A stretch of DNA of 32,159 bases. It comes from an uncultured Bacilli bacterium. Lineage in GTDB: Bacteria > Bacillota_I > Bacilli_A > RF39 > UBA660. Each line of letters opens with the position of its first letter. The first letter of the stretch is position 1. A program made the position numbers and the translations under genes. The notes below the pieces were generated by a model. That model was not told where the DNA came from and ran no database searches. It saw only the letters and a program-made list of their open reading frames with translations. The stretch is taken from NCBI GenBank assembly GCA_944329365.1, contig CALVIC010000015.1:1-32159 (forward strand), read 5' to 3'. Positions 14,709 to 21,971 of the stretch are shown here, piece after piece.

Positions 14709-15784
14709 TGCTTATGAAAAAAATTATTATTTGGGCTATAGGGATTATATCTATAACCCTTATTCTTTATATGATAATAGTAAATCCTTTTAGCGATGAA
14801 TATAGGGTTAAAAATAAATTTAAAGAGATTGGATATAGTGATAATGAAATTTCAGAGATTATGAAGGTTATTCCAGAGGAGGATTATAATATTATTTTGA
14901 AGAGAAATTACAACGATTCTTTAATAGATATTATTACGGCAAGCGGTTTTAAAGAAGAAAAGTTAAATGAATATTTGGATTATTATGAAAAAAACAGTGA
15001 AAACGATATCGATAATATTATTACAATCGTCAATTCCGGTTATGATTTAGCAAATTATCCGGCTTCTTCGCTTTTGGCAAAGTTAGTTAATGAAAAATAC
15101 TATATCGATAAAAACGTGGCAAGGTATTTGGATTATGGAAATACTCACGAGGTGAGTACGAGTAAGATTGTAAGTTTAGTTAATGCAAATGTGGATTTGG
15201 GTTTTTACAATTATACTAAGGAGACTAATTTAAACGATGGTAATTTGGTTTTAGTAAATAAGTTTTATTATTTAAGTGGAGATTATGAACCGGATGACTT
15301 AGTTAGTTTGAGTGGCCAGTACAATGGCGGGGTTAACAACAAAATGAGAAAAGAGGCAGCTCAGGCTTTTATGAGAATGGTCGATGCGGCTATTTTAGAT
15401 AATATTATCATCAAAAATTCTTCAGCTTATAGAAGTTACGATTATCAGGTTAAACTTTACAATAATTATGTTAAAAGAGATGGTAAGGATGCTGCAGATA
15501 TTTATTCGGCAAGAGCAGGATTTTCTGAACATCAAACTGGATTGTGTGCGGACATAAACGAGATCGACTCTTCGTTTGAGGGAACAGAAGAGTCACAATG
15601 GCTTATAAATAATGCTTATAAATACGGATTTATTTTAAGGTTTCCAAAGGGTAAGGAGGATATAACGGGATATAAATACGAGCCTTGGCATTATAGGTAT
15701 GTCGGCCAGGAGGCAGCTAAGGTTATTTACGAGAATGATTTAACTTTAGAAGAGTATTATGCTTATTATGTGGATAATAATTAA
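14708..15784 (+). CDS. Membrane-anchored D-alanyl-D-alanine carboxypeptidase, VanY family (copy 2)
   Basis: A paralogue of the gene just upstream. It has an N-terminal membrane helix (IIIWAIGIISITLILYMIIV), the shared SDEYR and GYSDNEISEIMK motifs, a longer helical stretch, and a VanY domain with SAYRSYDYQVKLY, SEHQTGLCADI and EPWHYRY. The zinc-site residues H, D and H are intact. The two proteins are nearly identical over YKYGFILR and FPKGKEDITGY/YPKGKEDITGY. The extra length (358 versus 316 residues) is in the region before the catalytic domain, where a repeat-like helical unit appears twice. The start is ATG at 14708 (overlapping the upstream TGA) or ATG at 14714; neither has a strong ribosome binding site. 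A terminator begins at the stop codon. Confidence 0.9.
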   Translation: MLMKKIIIWAIGIISITLILYMIIVNPFSDEYRVKNKFKEIGYSDNEISEIMKVIPEEDYNIILKRNYNDSLIDIITASGFKEEKLNEYLDYYEKNSENDIDNIITIVNSGYDLANYPASSLLAKLVNEKYYIDKNVARYLDYGNTHEVSTSKIVSLVNANVDLGFYNYTKETNLNDGNLVLVNKFYYLSGDYEPDDLVSLSGQYNGGVNNKMRKEAAQAFMRMVDAAILDNIIIKNSSAYRSYDYQVKLYNNYVKRDGKDAADIYSARAGFSEHQTGLCADINEIDSSFEGTEESQWLINNAYKYGFILRFPKGKEDITGYKYEPWHYRYVGQEAAKVIYENDLTLEEYYAYYVDNN

Positions 15785-15817
15785 AGTATAAGGATTTAGT
15801 TCCTTATACTTTTTTTA
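15783..15817 (+). terminator. Terminator of the VanY operon
   Basis: AAAGTATAAGGA pairs with TCCTTATACTTT around TTTAGT, followed by a T run. The stem begins in the stop codon (15782-15784). Confidence 0.9.
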
Positions 15818-15820
15818 TGT

Positions 15821-15845
15821 AAAAAAAAGAAGCTTTTGGCTTCTT
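15821..15845 (-). terminator. Terminator of the fucO-FIST-ALDH operon
   Basis: On the minus strand AAGAAGC pairs with GCTTCTT around CAAAA, followed by a run of about eight T. It overlaps the aldehyde dehydrogenase stop (15844-15846). Confidence 0.8.
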
Positions 15846-17280
15846 ATAAGATATTTTTTAAGACAAATGTTTTGGTACGAGACATTTCTTTTAGTGACGT
15901 CATAACGCCCTCGTTACCGATACCTGAATGTTTCCAACCACCGAATGGCATTTCAAATGATCTAAAGAATGAAGCTCCATTGATAACTACTCCACCACAC
16001 TCTAATTTGTCAGCTACATATTGACAAGTTTTTTGATCTTTAGAAAATACACACCCACATAATCCATAGCTAGATTGGTTAGCTATTTCAATAGCTTCAT
16101 CGATATTTTCATATTCAATGATTGGAACAACTGGTCCAAAGATTTCCATATCTTTAGCAACGTCCATATCTTTTGTTACACCATCTAAGATAGTTGGTTC
16201 GTAGAACGCACCTTTACGGCGACCACCAAAGATAATTTTAGCTCCAGCAGCAACAGTTTGGTTTACTTGTTCTTCAACCTTCTTAGCGGCGTCTTCACTT
16301 ATTAAGCAACCGATTTGAGATGTTGGGTCACTTGGCATTTTTACAGGAATTTGTTTAAATGTTTCAATTAATTTAGCTTCAAATTCTTGTTTAATATCTT
16401 TATGAATTAAAAATCTTTTACTAGCACAACAAACTTGTCCGGTGTTGTAAAGTCTTCCCCAAATTATTTCTTTAACTGCTAAATCGATATCTCCATCTTT
16501 GTGAAGGATAAAGGCGTCATTACCACCTAGTTCAAGAGTTACATGGGTAATGTTTTTCGCACATTTCGCCATTGTTTCAGCTCCGGCTATTGTTGAGCCG
16601 GTTAAGCTAACGAGGTTAACTTTAGGATTTTCAGCTAGGGTTTGAACTACTTCTCCACCAGCACCGTTTAATAGGTTGATGGCTCCTTTATCAACTCCAG
16701 CTTCTAATAAGAGTTCAACATATTTAGTTAAAGTTAATGGGTTATGTGCTGATGGTTTTAAGATTACGGCATTTCCCATAAGTAGAGCTGGAGGAACTTT
16801 TTGACAGAATAAGTCACTTGGGAAGTTAAATGGAATAACGGCAACGACAACACCTAGTGGATACCTCTCAGTATACTGAATTGTGTGTTCCTGCCCGGCT
16901 TCAGTTCCTCTTGGGATAACTGAGCCATATTCATGTTTTGCTTTTTCACAGAAGGCTGGAATGGCTACGTGAACGTTAGCTATTTCATTATAAGCTTCGG
17001 TTATTGGTTTGCCAGTTTCGTCTGATAATAATTTGGCTAGTTCATCTTTGTGCTCCTCAATTAAAGAATCAAATTTCATTAAAACATTTGCTCTTTCAAC
17101 GATTGATTTTTCAGCCCATACTTTTTGTCCTTTGACAGCGGCTTCAACGGCAGCGTTACAGTCTTCTTTAGATGGGTCTGGGACAGTGTCAATCAATTGA
17201 TTAGTAGCTGGGTTTAAGATTTCGATTGTCTTTCCATTACTGGAATCTACCCAATTTTCACCAATTAAGTTTTTAGCCAC
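15844..17280 (-). CDS. NAD(P)-dependent aldehyde dehydrogenase
   Basis: Oxidises an aldehyde to the carboxylate. The full ALDH fold is present in 478 residues: PFNFPSDLFCQKVPPALLMGN (split), the VSLTGST nucleotide-binding motif, catalytic E250 in LELGGND and the nucleophile C284 in GQVCCASKR, with a second cysteine beside it. The C-terminus has EIFGPVVPI and MPFGGWKHSG. Family members of this type act on lactaldehyde, succinate semialdehyde or glyceraldehyde. The FucO-like neighbour favours lactaldehyde, by inference. It starts with GTG at 17278-17280, which overlaps the FIST stop (TAGTG), and its GGAGG site is formed by the FIST Gly-Gly codons, so it is tightly coupled. It is the last gene of a three-gene operon. 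Confidence 0.93.
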   Translation of the reverse strand: MAKNLIGENWVDSSNGKTIEILNPATNQLIDTVPDPSKEDCNAAVEAAVKGQKVWAEKSIVERANVLMKFDSLIEEHKDELAKLLSDETGKPITEAYNEIANVHVAIPAFCEKAKHEYGSVIPRGTEAGQEHTIQYTERYPLGVVVAVIPFNFPSDLFCQKVPPALLMGNAVILKPSAHNPLTLTKYVELLLEAGVDKGAINLLNGAGGEVVQTLAENPKVNLVSLTGSTIAGAETMAKCAKNITHVTLELGGNDAFILHKDGDIDLAVKEIIWGRLYNTGQVCCASKRFLIHKDIKQEFEAKLIETFKQIPVKMPSDPTSQIGCLISEDAAKKVEEQVNQTVAAGAKIIFGGRRKGAFYEPTILDGVTKDMDVAKDMEIFGPVVPIIEYENIDEAIEIANQSSYGLCGCVFSKDQKTCQYVADKLECGGVVINGASFFRSFEMPFGGWKHSGIGNEGVMTSLKEMSRTKTFVLKNIL

Positions 17281-18458
17281 TATTCGTTACCTCCAAATCC
17301 AGTGTATGAAAGTGATAATCCCCCAACTGTATTAGATGAGTGGTCACCTGTTCCATATTCACCAAAGGTAAATACCATTAAGAATTCTTTATCTGGAATT
17401 ACTTTCTTAACTTCTGGATAAATTTGATCTTCAATTTTAGATAAAGCTAAGCCTAAACGACGTCCTCCACAGTGAACTAAGAAATAAGAATTTGGAGTTG
17501 TAGTCATTAAGTTATTTAAGTTTTTAATAGTTTCTTCATTAGCTTTTAAGATTCCTTCTGGACTATTAGATAACTGAATGACAGCTGTATTTTCAGCAAG
17601 GTTAGCACCAATATTCATTGAATAATCATCGTTTCCAAACATTGGATGACGAACTGCAGTTACTTTACCAATTGGGTCTTTTACTCCTAGTGGAGCGCAT
17701 ATTGTTTCGGTAAGTAAGTTGTTTCCTTTTAGTGATTCTACATCTTTGCCAGTCCACTCAGCATATACTTTTAGAGCTGGTTTATGATCGATTTCAACTA
17801 AGGTTCTTTCATCTCTTACTTTAGTGATAACACCAACGTTATTAGTTTCGTGATATGCACCTGTATAGAGGTTTTTCATTTCACCGTCAGTATAGAAAAC
17901 TGCAAGACTTAAACCATCTGAATAAGCTTCACCATCGTTTAAGATACTCCATTTTCCTTCAACAGTATTATCGGCAGCAGATCCTCCAAAGACTGGAATG
18001 TTTCCGATTACATCTTGGATTCCTTCTAGATATTCTTCTTCATTAGCAGGTGAGGCTGTCATAAAGAAGAAATCTGGTTCTTTATCAGCGCCTTTACGTT
18101 TAGAAATAGCTTCTTTAGCTACTCTTCTTCCAGCTTCTCTTGGAGTTTCATCCGTTTGTTTAGAACCCGCTGTAACTACTTCAACATCACCACCGAACAA
18201 CATCATACCTGAGTATCCAGTTTCTTTATTTAAGTAACCGTCTTGGGTACAGATGGCAGCAGATGAAGTACATCCAATGATTGGAACGTTACCAAGAACG
18301 CTTTTAGCTCCTTCCATTAGTTTATTTTGATCTTGATTACAGCTTGTGAAGAATAATCCAACACTTGGATTTTCAATGACATTTGCCATTGTAGCTGTTT
18401 CAACACCTGAAGCATAAGCATCAGGATTTTCACTATAACCTACTTTTGTTTTTAACAT
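17280..18458 (-). CDS. FIST-domain protein (FIST N plus FIST C)
   Basis: A 392-residue soluble protein of FIST N and FIST C domains without an attached kinase, cyclase or transmitter. Features are GLFFTSCNQD, VPIIGCTSSAA, a central GNIPVFGGSAAD, then GVKDPIGKV, VHCGGRRLGL and FTFGEYG, which match the family. FIST domains are ligand-binding sensors; the NosP subgroup binds haem and nitric oxide. Whether this one binds haem or a small metabolite cannot be told from sequence alone. AAGGAGG precedes the ATG at 18458. It sits between a lactaldehyde reductase-like gene and an aldehyde dehydrogenase, coupled to the latter by a one-base overlap. That suggests it senses or assists the same metabolite, but this is inference. 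Confidence 0.88.
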   Translation of the reverse strand: MLKTKVGYSENPDAYASGVETATMANVIENPSVGLFFTSCNQDQNKLMEGAKSVLGNVPIIGCTSSAAICTQDGYLNKETGYSGMMLFGGDVEVVTAGSKQTDETPREAGRRVAKEAISKRKGADKEPDFFFMTASPANEEEYLEGIQDVIGNIPVFGGSAADNTVEGKWSILNDGEAYSDGLSLAVFYTDGEMKNLYTGAYHETNNVGVITKVRDERTLVEIDHKPALKVYAEWTGKDVESLKGNNLLTETICAPLGVKDPIGKVTAVRHPMFGNDDYSMNIGANLAENTAVIQLSNSPEGILKANEETIKNLNNLMTTTPNSYFLVHCGGRRLGLALSKIEDQIYPEVKKVIPDKEFLMVFTFGEYGTGDHSSNTVGGLSLSYTGFGGNE

Positions 18459-18470
18459 TTTTTTACCTCC

Positions 18471-19619
18471 TTAGTAAGCTTCTTTAATTATTTCAAGCAA
18501 ATCTTCTTCAGTAACTTCTCTTGGGTTACCAGAAGTACATGGGTCAACTAGAGCTTGCTTAGCAAATTTATCAAAATCTTCTTCTTTGACTCCATATTCA
18601 CTTAAGTGCGTCTTAAGTTTTAAAGTACTTTCAAGGTCCCTGACTTTTTGAACGACTAAGTCAACACATTCGTCATCTGATAAACCTTCAGTATTGGCTT
18701 TGAAAGCTTTAGCAATATCACGATATCTTTCTTTGGCCGCTTGGCCATTCCATTTTAATACATATGGTAAAAACAGAGCACAAGAGAAACCGTGAGGTAC
18801 GTGATATAAGGCACCTAATTGATGAGCAAGTGAATGAACGATTCCTAATCCAACGTTAGAGAATCCCATACCAGCGATATATTGGGCAATTCCCATATTA
18901 TCAATGGCCTTGCGATTTTTCTCTGCAGCTTTAGGAAGATTTTCGTAGATCATTTCCATAGCTTTTAGGTGGAACATATCACTCATAACCCAGTGCCCTT
19001 TGGTTATATATCCTTCCATGGCATGAGTTAGGGCATCCATTCCGGTGGCCGCAATGGTATTTACTGGAGCTTCGGCCATCAAATCAGTATCGACAATGGC
19101 TAAAACAGGTATATCATTTGGGTCAACACAGACACGTTTAACTTCATATTCTGGGTCAGTTATAACGTAGTTAATTGTCACTTCAGCGGCTGTACCAGAT
19201 GTCGTTGGCATAGCGATTAAAGGGAGACTGCGATGTTTGGTATCAGCAGTTCCTTCGAGAGAACGAATATCACTGAATTCTGGATTTTCCATAACGATAC
19301 CAATACATTTAGCAGAATCAATAACTGAACCTCCCCCAACGGCAACTATACAGTCGGCATTAGCTTTTTGGCAAGCTTCAATACCTTCTTTACAGTTTTC
19401 GATGCTTGGGTCGGGTTTGATTTGATCAAATATTTGGTAATCGATATGTCCATTTTCAAGAGTATCGATAACTTTTTGCGCAACACCACATTTCATGAGC
19501 GTTTCATCAGTAACAAGTAATACTTTTTTATAACCTCTTTTGGTTATTTCCGGAACGAGTTTTTCGCGGGCTCCTGGTCCAAAGTAAGATGTTTCATTTA
19601 AAATTATTCGATTTACCAT
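18471..19619 (-). CDS. fucO: Iron-containing alcohol dehydrogenase, lactaldehyde reductase (FucO-like)
   Basis: A group III iron-dependent dehydrogenase. FucO interconverts L-lactaldehyde and 1,2-propanediol with NAD(H), regenerating NAD during anaerobic use of fucose or rhamnose. The N-terminus (VNRIILNETSYFG), AVGGGSVIDSAKCIGI, TTSGTAAEVTINYVITD and VDPNDIP follow E. coli FucO closely from memory. Metal ligands fit D195, H199, H262 and H276. Length 382 matches FucO. AGAAAGGAAGG precedes the ATG at 19619. It is the first gene of the operon with FIST and ALDH. Together the enzymes could dismutate lactaldehyde to propanediol and lactate. A different 1,2-diol or butanol specificity remains possible. 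Confidence 0.9.
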   Translation of the reverse strand: MVNRIILNETSYFGPGAREKLVPEITKRGYKKVLLVTDETLMKCGVAQKVIDTLENGHIDYQIFDQIKPDPSIENCKEGIEACQKANADCIVAVGGGSVIDSAKCIGIVMENPEFSDIRSLEGTADTKHRSLPLIAMPTTSGTAAEVTINYVITDPEYEVKRVCVDPNDIPVLAIVDTDLMAEAPVNTIAATGMDALTHAMEGYITKGHWVMSDMFHLKAMEMIYENLPKAAEKNRKAIDNMGIAQYIAGMGFSNVGLGIVHSLAHQLGALYHVPHGFSCALFLPYVLKWNGQAAKERYRDIAKAFKANTEGLSDDECVDLVVQKVRDLESTLKLKTHLSEYGVKEEDFDKFAKQALVDPCTSGNPREVTEEDLLEIIKEAY

Positions 19620-19684
19620 TTTATCCTTCCTTTCTATTTTAATTTTACCATGGTTTTGAATTTAGGTTTGCTTAAAGATTGATA

Positions 19685-19714
19685 ATTTTATTTTATGGTG
19701 GAAAAAAGTGTAAA
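19685..19714 (-). promoter_or_regulatory. Possible promoter of the fucO operon
   Basis: TTTACA (19709-19714), an 18-base spacer and TAAAAT (19685-19690) on the minus strand, about 65 bases before the ATG. No cre or Rex palindrome was recognised. Confidence 0.35.
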
Positions 19715-19715
19715 T

Positions 19716-19737
19716 AAAAAGATAGAAAATATCCTAT
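19716..19737 (-). terminator. Terminator of the 446-residue gene
   Basis: On the minus strand GATAGGA pairs with TTCTATC (one wobble) around TATT, followed by TTTTTATTT. It begins directly after the TAG stop. Confidence 0.7.
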
Positions 19738-21078
19738 CTATTCGGTTATATATACTGGTGAGACTTTATAATCTAAGATTCTAATAACTCTATTTTCAAG
19801 TTCACCGTCTGAATGATTTGAGAGGAATCCAAAGAATTTGCTTTTTTTCTTTTGGGTCGGAAGTCCTTCTTCATAACGATTTTTAGCTGTAAGTAACTTA
19901 TCTTTGTTAAGTTTAATACCTAAGATATCTTGCAGCTTGATAGCCATTTTGACTCCTTCATCAGTATTTAACTGATATATTATTTCGTCATAAGCTTTGT
20001 CTTCGCAAAAGTCTAATAATGGTTTATATATTTGTTTTAGTCCATCGTCAAACCTTTTATAGGTTTCTGGAAAGACTAAAAGATTGCAAATGCTGGCAAT
20101 GACACATGACCAGTAGTCGTGATTATGTCTTTTATATTTCATTGCCCCGACACTTTCGATAATAGGAATTAGGTTATTATCAAAGCATTTATAATCCAAT
20201 TCATCTAATGGCTTTTCACCTGCTTCGAGGATTTGTTTATATCTTATAAATGGACTATCTCGAAGTTCAATGTTATAACCAACTAATCCTTCAATGTTAA
20301 GGTAGGCATTGGCATAACTGTCTTCAGTTTTTTTAGAAGATTTTCGAACGACGTTTAATTTAGATTCTCCCCAAAGGAATATATCTTCGTCTTCTAAGGA
20401 GTGAACGTAAAGAATGTCTTTTTTATCGTTATAAAAGACACGATAAACTTCAGTTTGGGAGTCTTCGTTTATATAGGTTGTTTCATATCCACAGGTAAAA
20501 CCATTTGCCTTAATTATGTCTAGGGCTTGGTGAGTCATAATGTTAGGATATAGGTCATCTTCGGTTTTATTTTCGACCGTTTTTTTTACTTGAACTGGTT
20601 TTTCGGGTTCAAAAAAGTCTTCAAAGTTATTTACTGGTTTAGGATTTTTTGGAGTTTTGGTTTGCAAAAGTTCACTGACGATACTGCGTTCCTTCGCTTT
20701 TCTAAGGAATTGTAGTTCTTCACTTGTAAATAAATATTTGGGTGGATTTGCCTCGCGGTCTTCTTTGCTTCCTTCGTAAACAGCTTTGTAAGGAGTTAAA
20801 GATATGCTTAATCTATTCAGTTCATCGATATCTTTCTTTTGCATAGACAAAATTTTTTCATATAATTTAGATGAATCTTGGTCGCACAATTTATATAAGT
20901 TTCCTAACTGAACTCCTCTGATGTTCATGTCATCTAAGATCATCAAAAGAGTAAGAGTAAGGCCTTTACCGTGGTTTTTAATTAAATCTTCAACGGCAAG
21001 GCTTGCGGCCATGTTATTTTCAATCATTTGGCTAGCAAGGTTTGAAAATGAATTATAATCTAAAGGTTTTCTATTCAT
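19738..21078 (-). CDS. Hypothetical protein, 446 aa
   Basis: Not recognised. It is a soluble, acidic-basic mixed protein with no signal or membrane helix. Residues 1-110 are mostly helical (NMAASLAVEDLIKNHGKGL, ILDDMNIRGVQLGNLY). A low-complexity linker with PKNPKPVNNFEDFFEPEKP runs about 140-165. A middle domain (about 180-290) has beta-like segments (TEVYRVFYNDKKDILYVHSL), and a second helical domain with HNHDYWSCVIASICNLL is near 325-345. The tail is basic (QKKKSKFFGFL). It has a strong own promoter, a GAAGGGAG ribosome binding site and its own terminator, so it is a single-gene unit beside, and divergent from, recU-ponA. Normal codon use suggests a resident lineage gene rather than a recent import. 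Confidence 0.85.
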   Translation of the reverse strand: MNRKPLDYNSFSNLASQMIENNMAASLAVEDLIKNHGKGLTLTLLMILDDMNIRGVQLGNLYKLCDQDSSKLYEKILSMQKKDIDELNRLSISLTPYKAVYEGSKEDREANPPKYLFTSEELQFLRKAKERSIVSELLQTKTPKNPKPVNNFEDFFEPEKPVQVKKTVENKTEDDLYPNIMTHQALDIIKANGFTCGYETTYINEDSQTEVYRVFYNDKKDILYVHSLEDEDIFLWGESKLNVVRKSSKKTEDSYANAYLNIEGLVGYNIELRDSPFIRYKQILEAGEKPLDELDYKCFDNNLIPIIESVGAMKYKRHNHDYWSCVIASICNLLVFPETYKRFDDGLKQIYKPLLDFCEDKAYDEIIYQLNTDEGVKMAIKLQDILGIKLNKDKLLTAKNRYEEGLPTQKKKSKFFGFLSNHSDGELENRVIRILDYKVSPVYITE

Positions 21079-21105
21079 AATAAAGCTCCCTTCTATTCTT
21101 TTAAT

Positions 21106-21134
21106 ATTATAACATGGATATTTTAAGTTGTGAA
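21106..21134 (-). promoter_or_regulatory. Sigma-A-type promoter of the 446-residue gene
   Basis: TTCACA (21129-21134), a 17-base spacer and TATAAT (21106-21111) on the minus strand. Confidence 0.75.
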
Positions 21135-21353
21135 TTATTTAAACTTAATGTTTTTGATTTTTTATTAAGATGTTTTACAATTAGTATTTATAATGTAGGT
21201 TTTTCGCTTAAGGTAATCAACATCGTCAATCATCTCGCTAAAGATTTTATTTATTTTTGCATAGTTCATATTATCACCAAGGCTATAATAACACGTTTTT
21301 ATTTTGTTTTCATCGGTTTCGACAAGATATGCCTTTTTTAGAACTTCATGGAG
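21135..21353. other. Divergent spacer between the 446-residue gene and recU
   Basis: About 220 bases between two opposing promoters. I see no firm gene. A minus-strand 34-codon frame starting with ATG near 21266-21269 with GGTGAT before it is the only candidate, and I do not call it. Confidence 0.35.
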
Positions 21354-21382
21354 TGGAAAAATATTTCTTTTTATAGTATAAT
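21354..21382 (+). promoter_or_regulatory. Promoter of recU-ponA
   Basis: TGGAAA (21354-21359), a 17-base spacer and TATAAT (21377-21382), followed by GGTGAA and the ATG at 21399. The leader is about 10 bases, which is short. Confidence 0.55.
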
Positions 21383-21398
21383 TATATTGGTGAATTTT

Positions 21399-21971
21399 AT
21401 GCAAAGTATTAAAGGGGCTAGAAGTAGTTTTAGAAGTATTAATACTTATGCAAATCGCGGTATGACTTTAGAAGCTGATTTAGAGGCTTCAAATACTTTT
21501 TATTTAGTAAACGATATAGCGATTGTGCATAAGAAACCAACACCGATTACAATTTCCAAGGTGGATTACCCGTCAAGAGTTCAAGCAGTAATAAAAGAGG
21601 GGTATTTCAGGACTCCGTCAACTACTGATTATAACGGAATATACAAAGGAAGGTATATTGATTTTGATGCGAAAGAAACAAAGTCGAAAACTTCTTTTCC
21701 ACTTAAAAATATTCACCCACACCAGATTAAACATTTGGAAAGTATTGCGAGACATGGTGGTATTGGATTTTTAATTGTAAGGTTTACTTTACTTAATAAA
21801 ACTTTTTTCTTAAGTATTGAAAAATTATTAGAATTTATGAATAATAAAAAAAGAAAATCAATCCCACTTGATTATTTTGAGAAGGAAGGTCATATAATTA
21901 ACGATAAATATAATCCACGAGTTGATTATATTGAGGTAATAAATAATTTGTATTTTGGAGGTATGAAATGA
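21399..21971 (+). CDS. recU: Holliday junction resolvase RecU
   Basis: Cuts Holliday junctions during recombination and chromosome segregation in Firmicutes. In 190 residues it shows the family signatures ANRGMTLEADL near the N-terminus, STTDYNGIYKGRYIDFDAKE (active-site acidic residues and lysine), then HPHQIKHL. I chose the ATG at 21399, preceded by GGTGAA, because the upstream 17 codons fall in the promoter and the protein then starts just before the conserved N-terminus. It overlaps ponA by four bases (ATGA), the same pairing as in B. subtilis and relatives. Confidence 0.95.
   Translation: MQSIKGARSSFRSINTYANRGMTLEADLEASNTFYLVNDIAIVHKKPTPITISKVDYPSRVQAVIKEGYFRTPSTTDYNGIYKGRYIDFDAKETKSKTSFPLKNIHPHQIKHLESIARHGGIGFLIVRFTLLNKTFFLSIEKLLEFMNNKKRKSIPLDYFEKEGHIINDKYNPRVDYIEVINNLYFGGMK

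Noticed and set aside
13758-15784. Vancomycin resistance cluster
   Set aside because: Only VanY-type carboxypeptidases are present. There is no vanH, ligase, vanX or vanRS, so an ordinary wall-trimming role is more likely.
21165-21404. Minus-strand frame of 79 codons, or its inner 34-codon ATG frame, in the spacer before recU
   Set aside because: The long form needs a TTG start inside the recU start region with no ribosome binding site. The short form has a fair GGTGAT site, but no promoter of its own was seen and its sequence is unremarkable.
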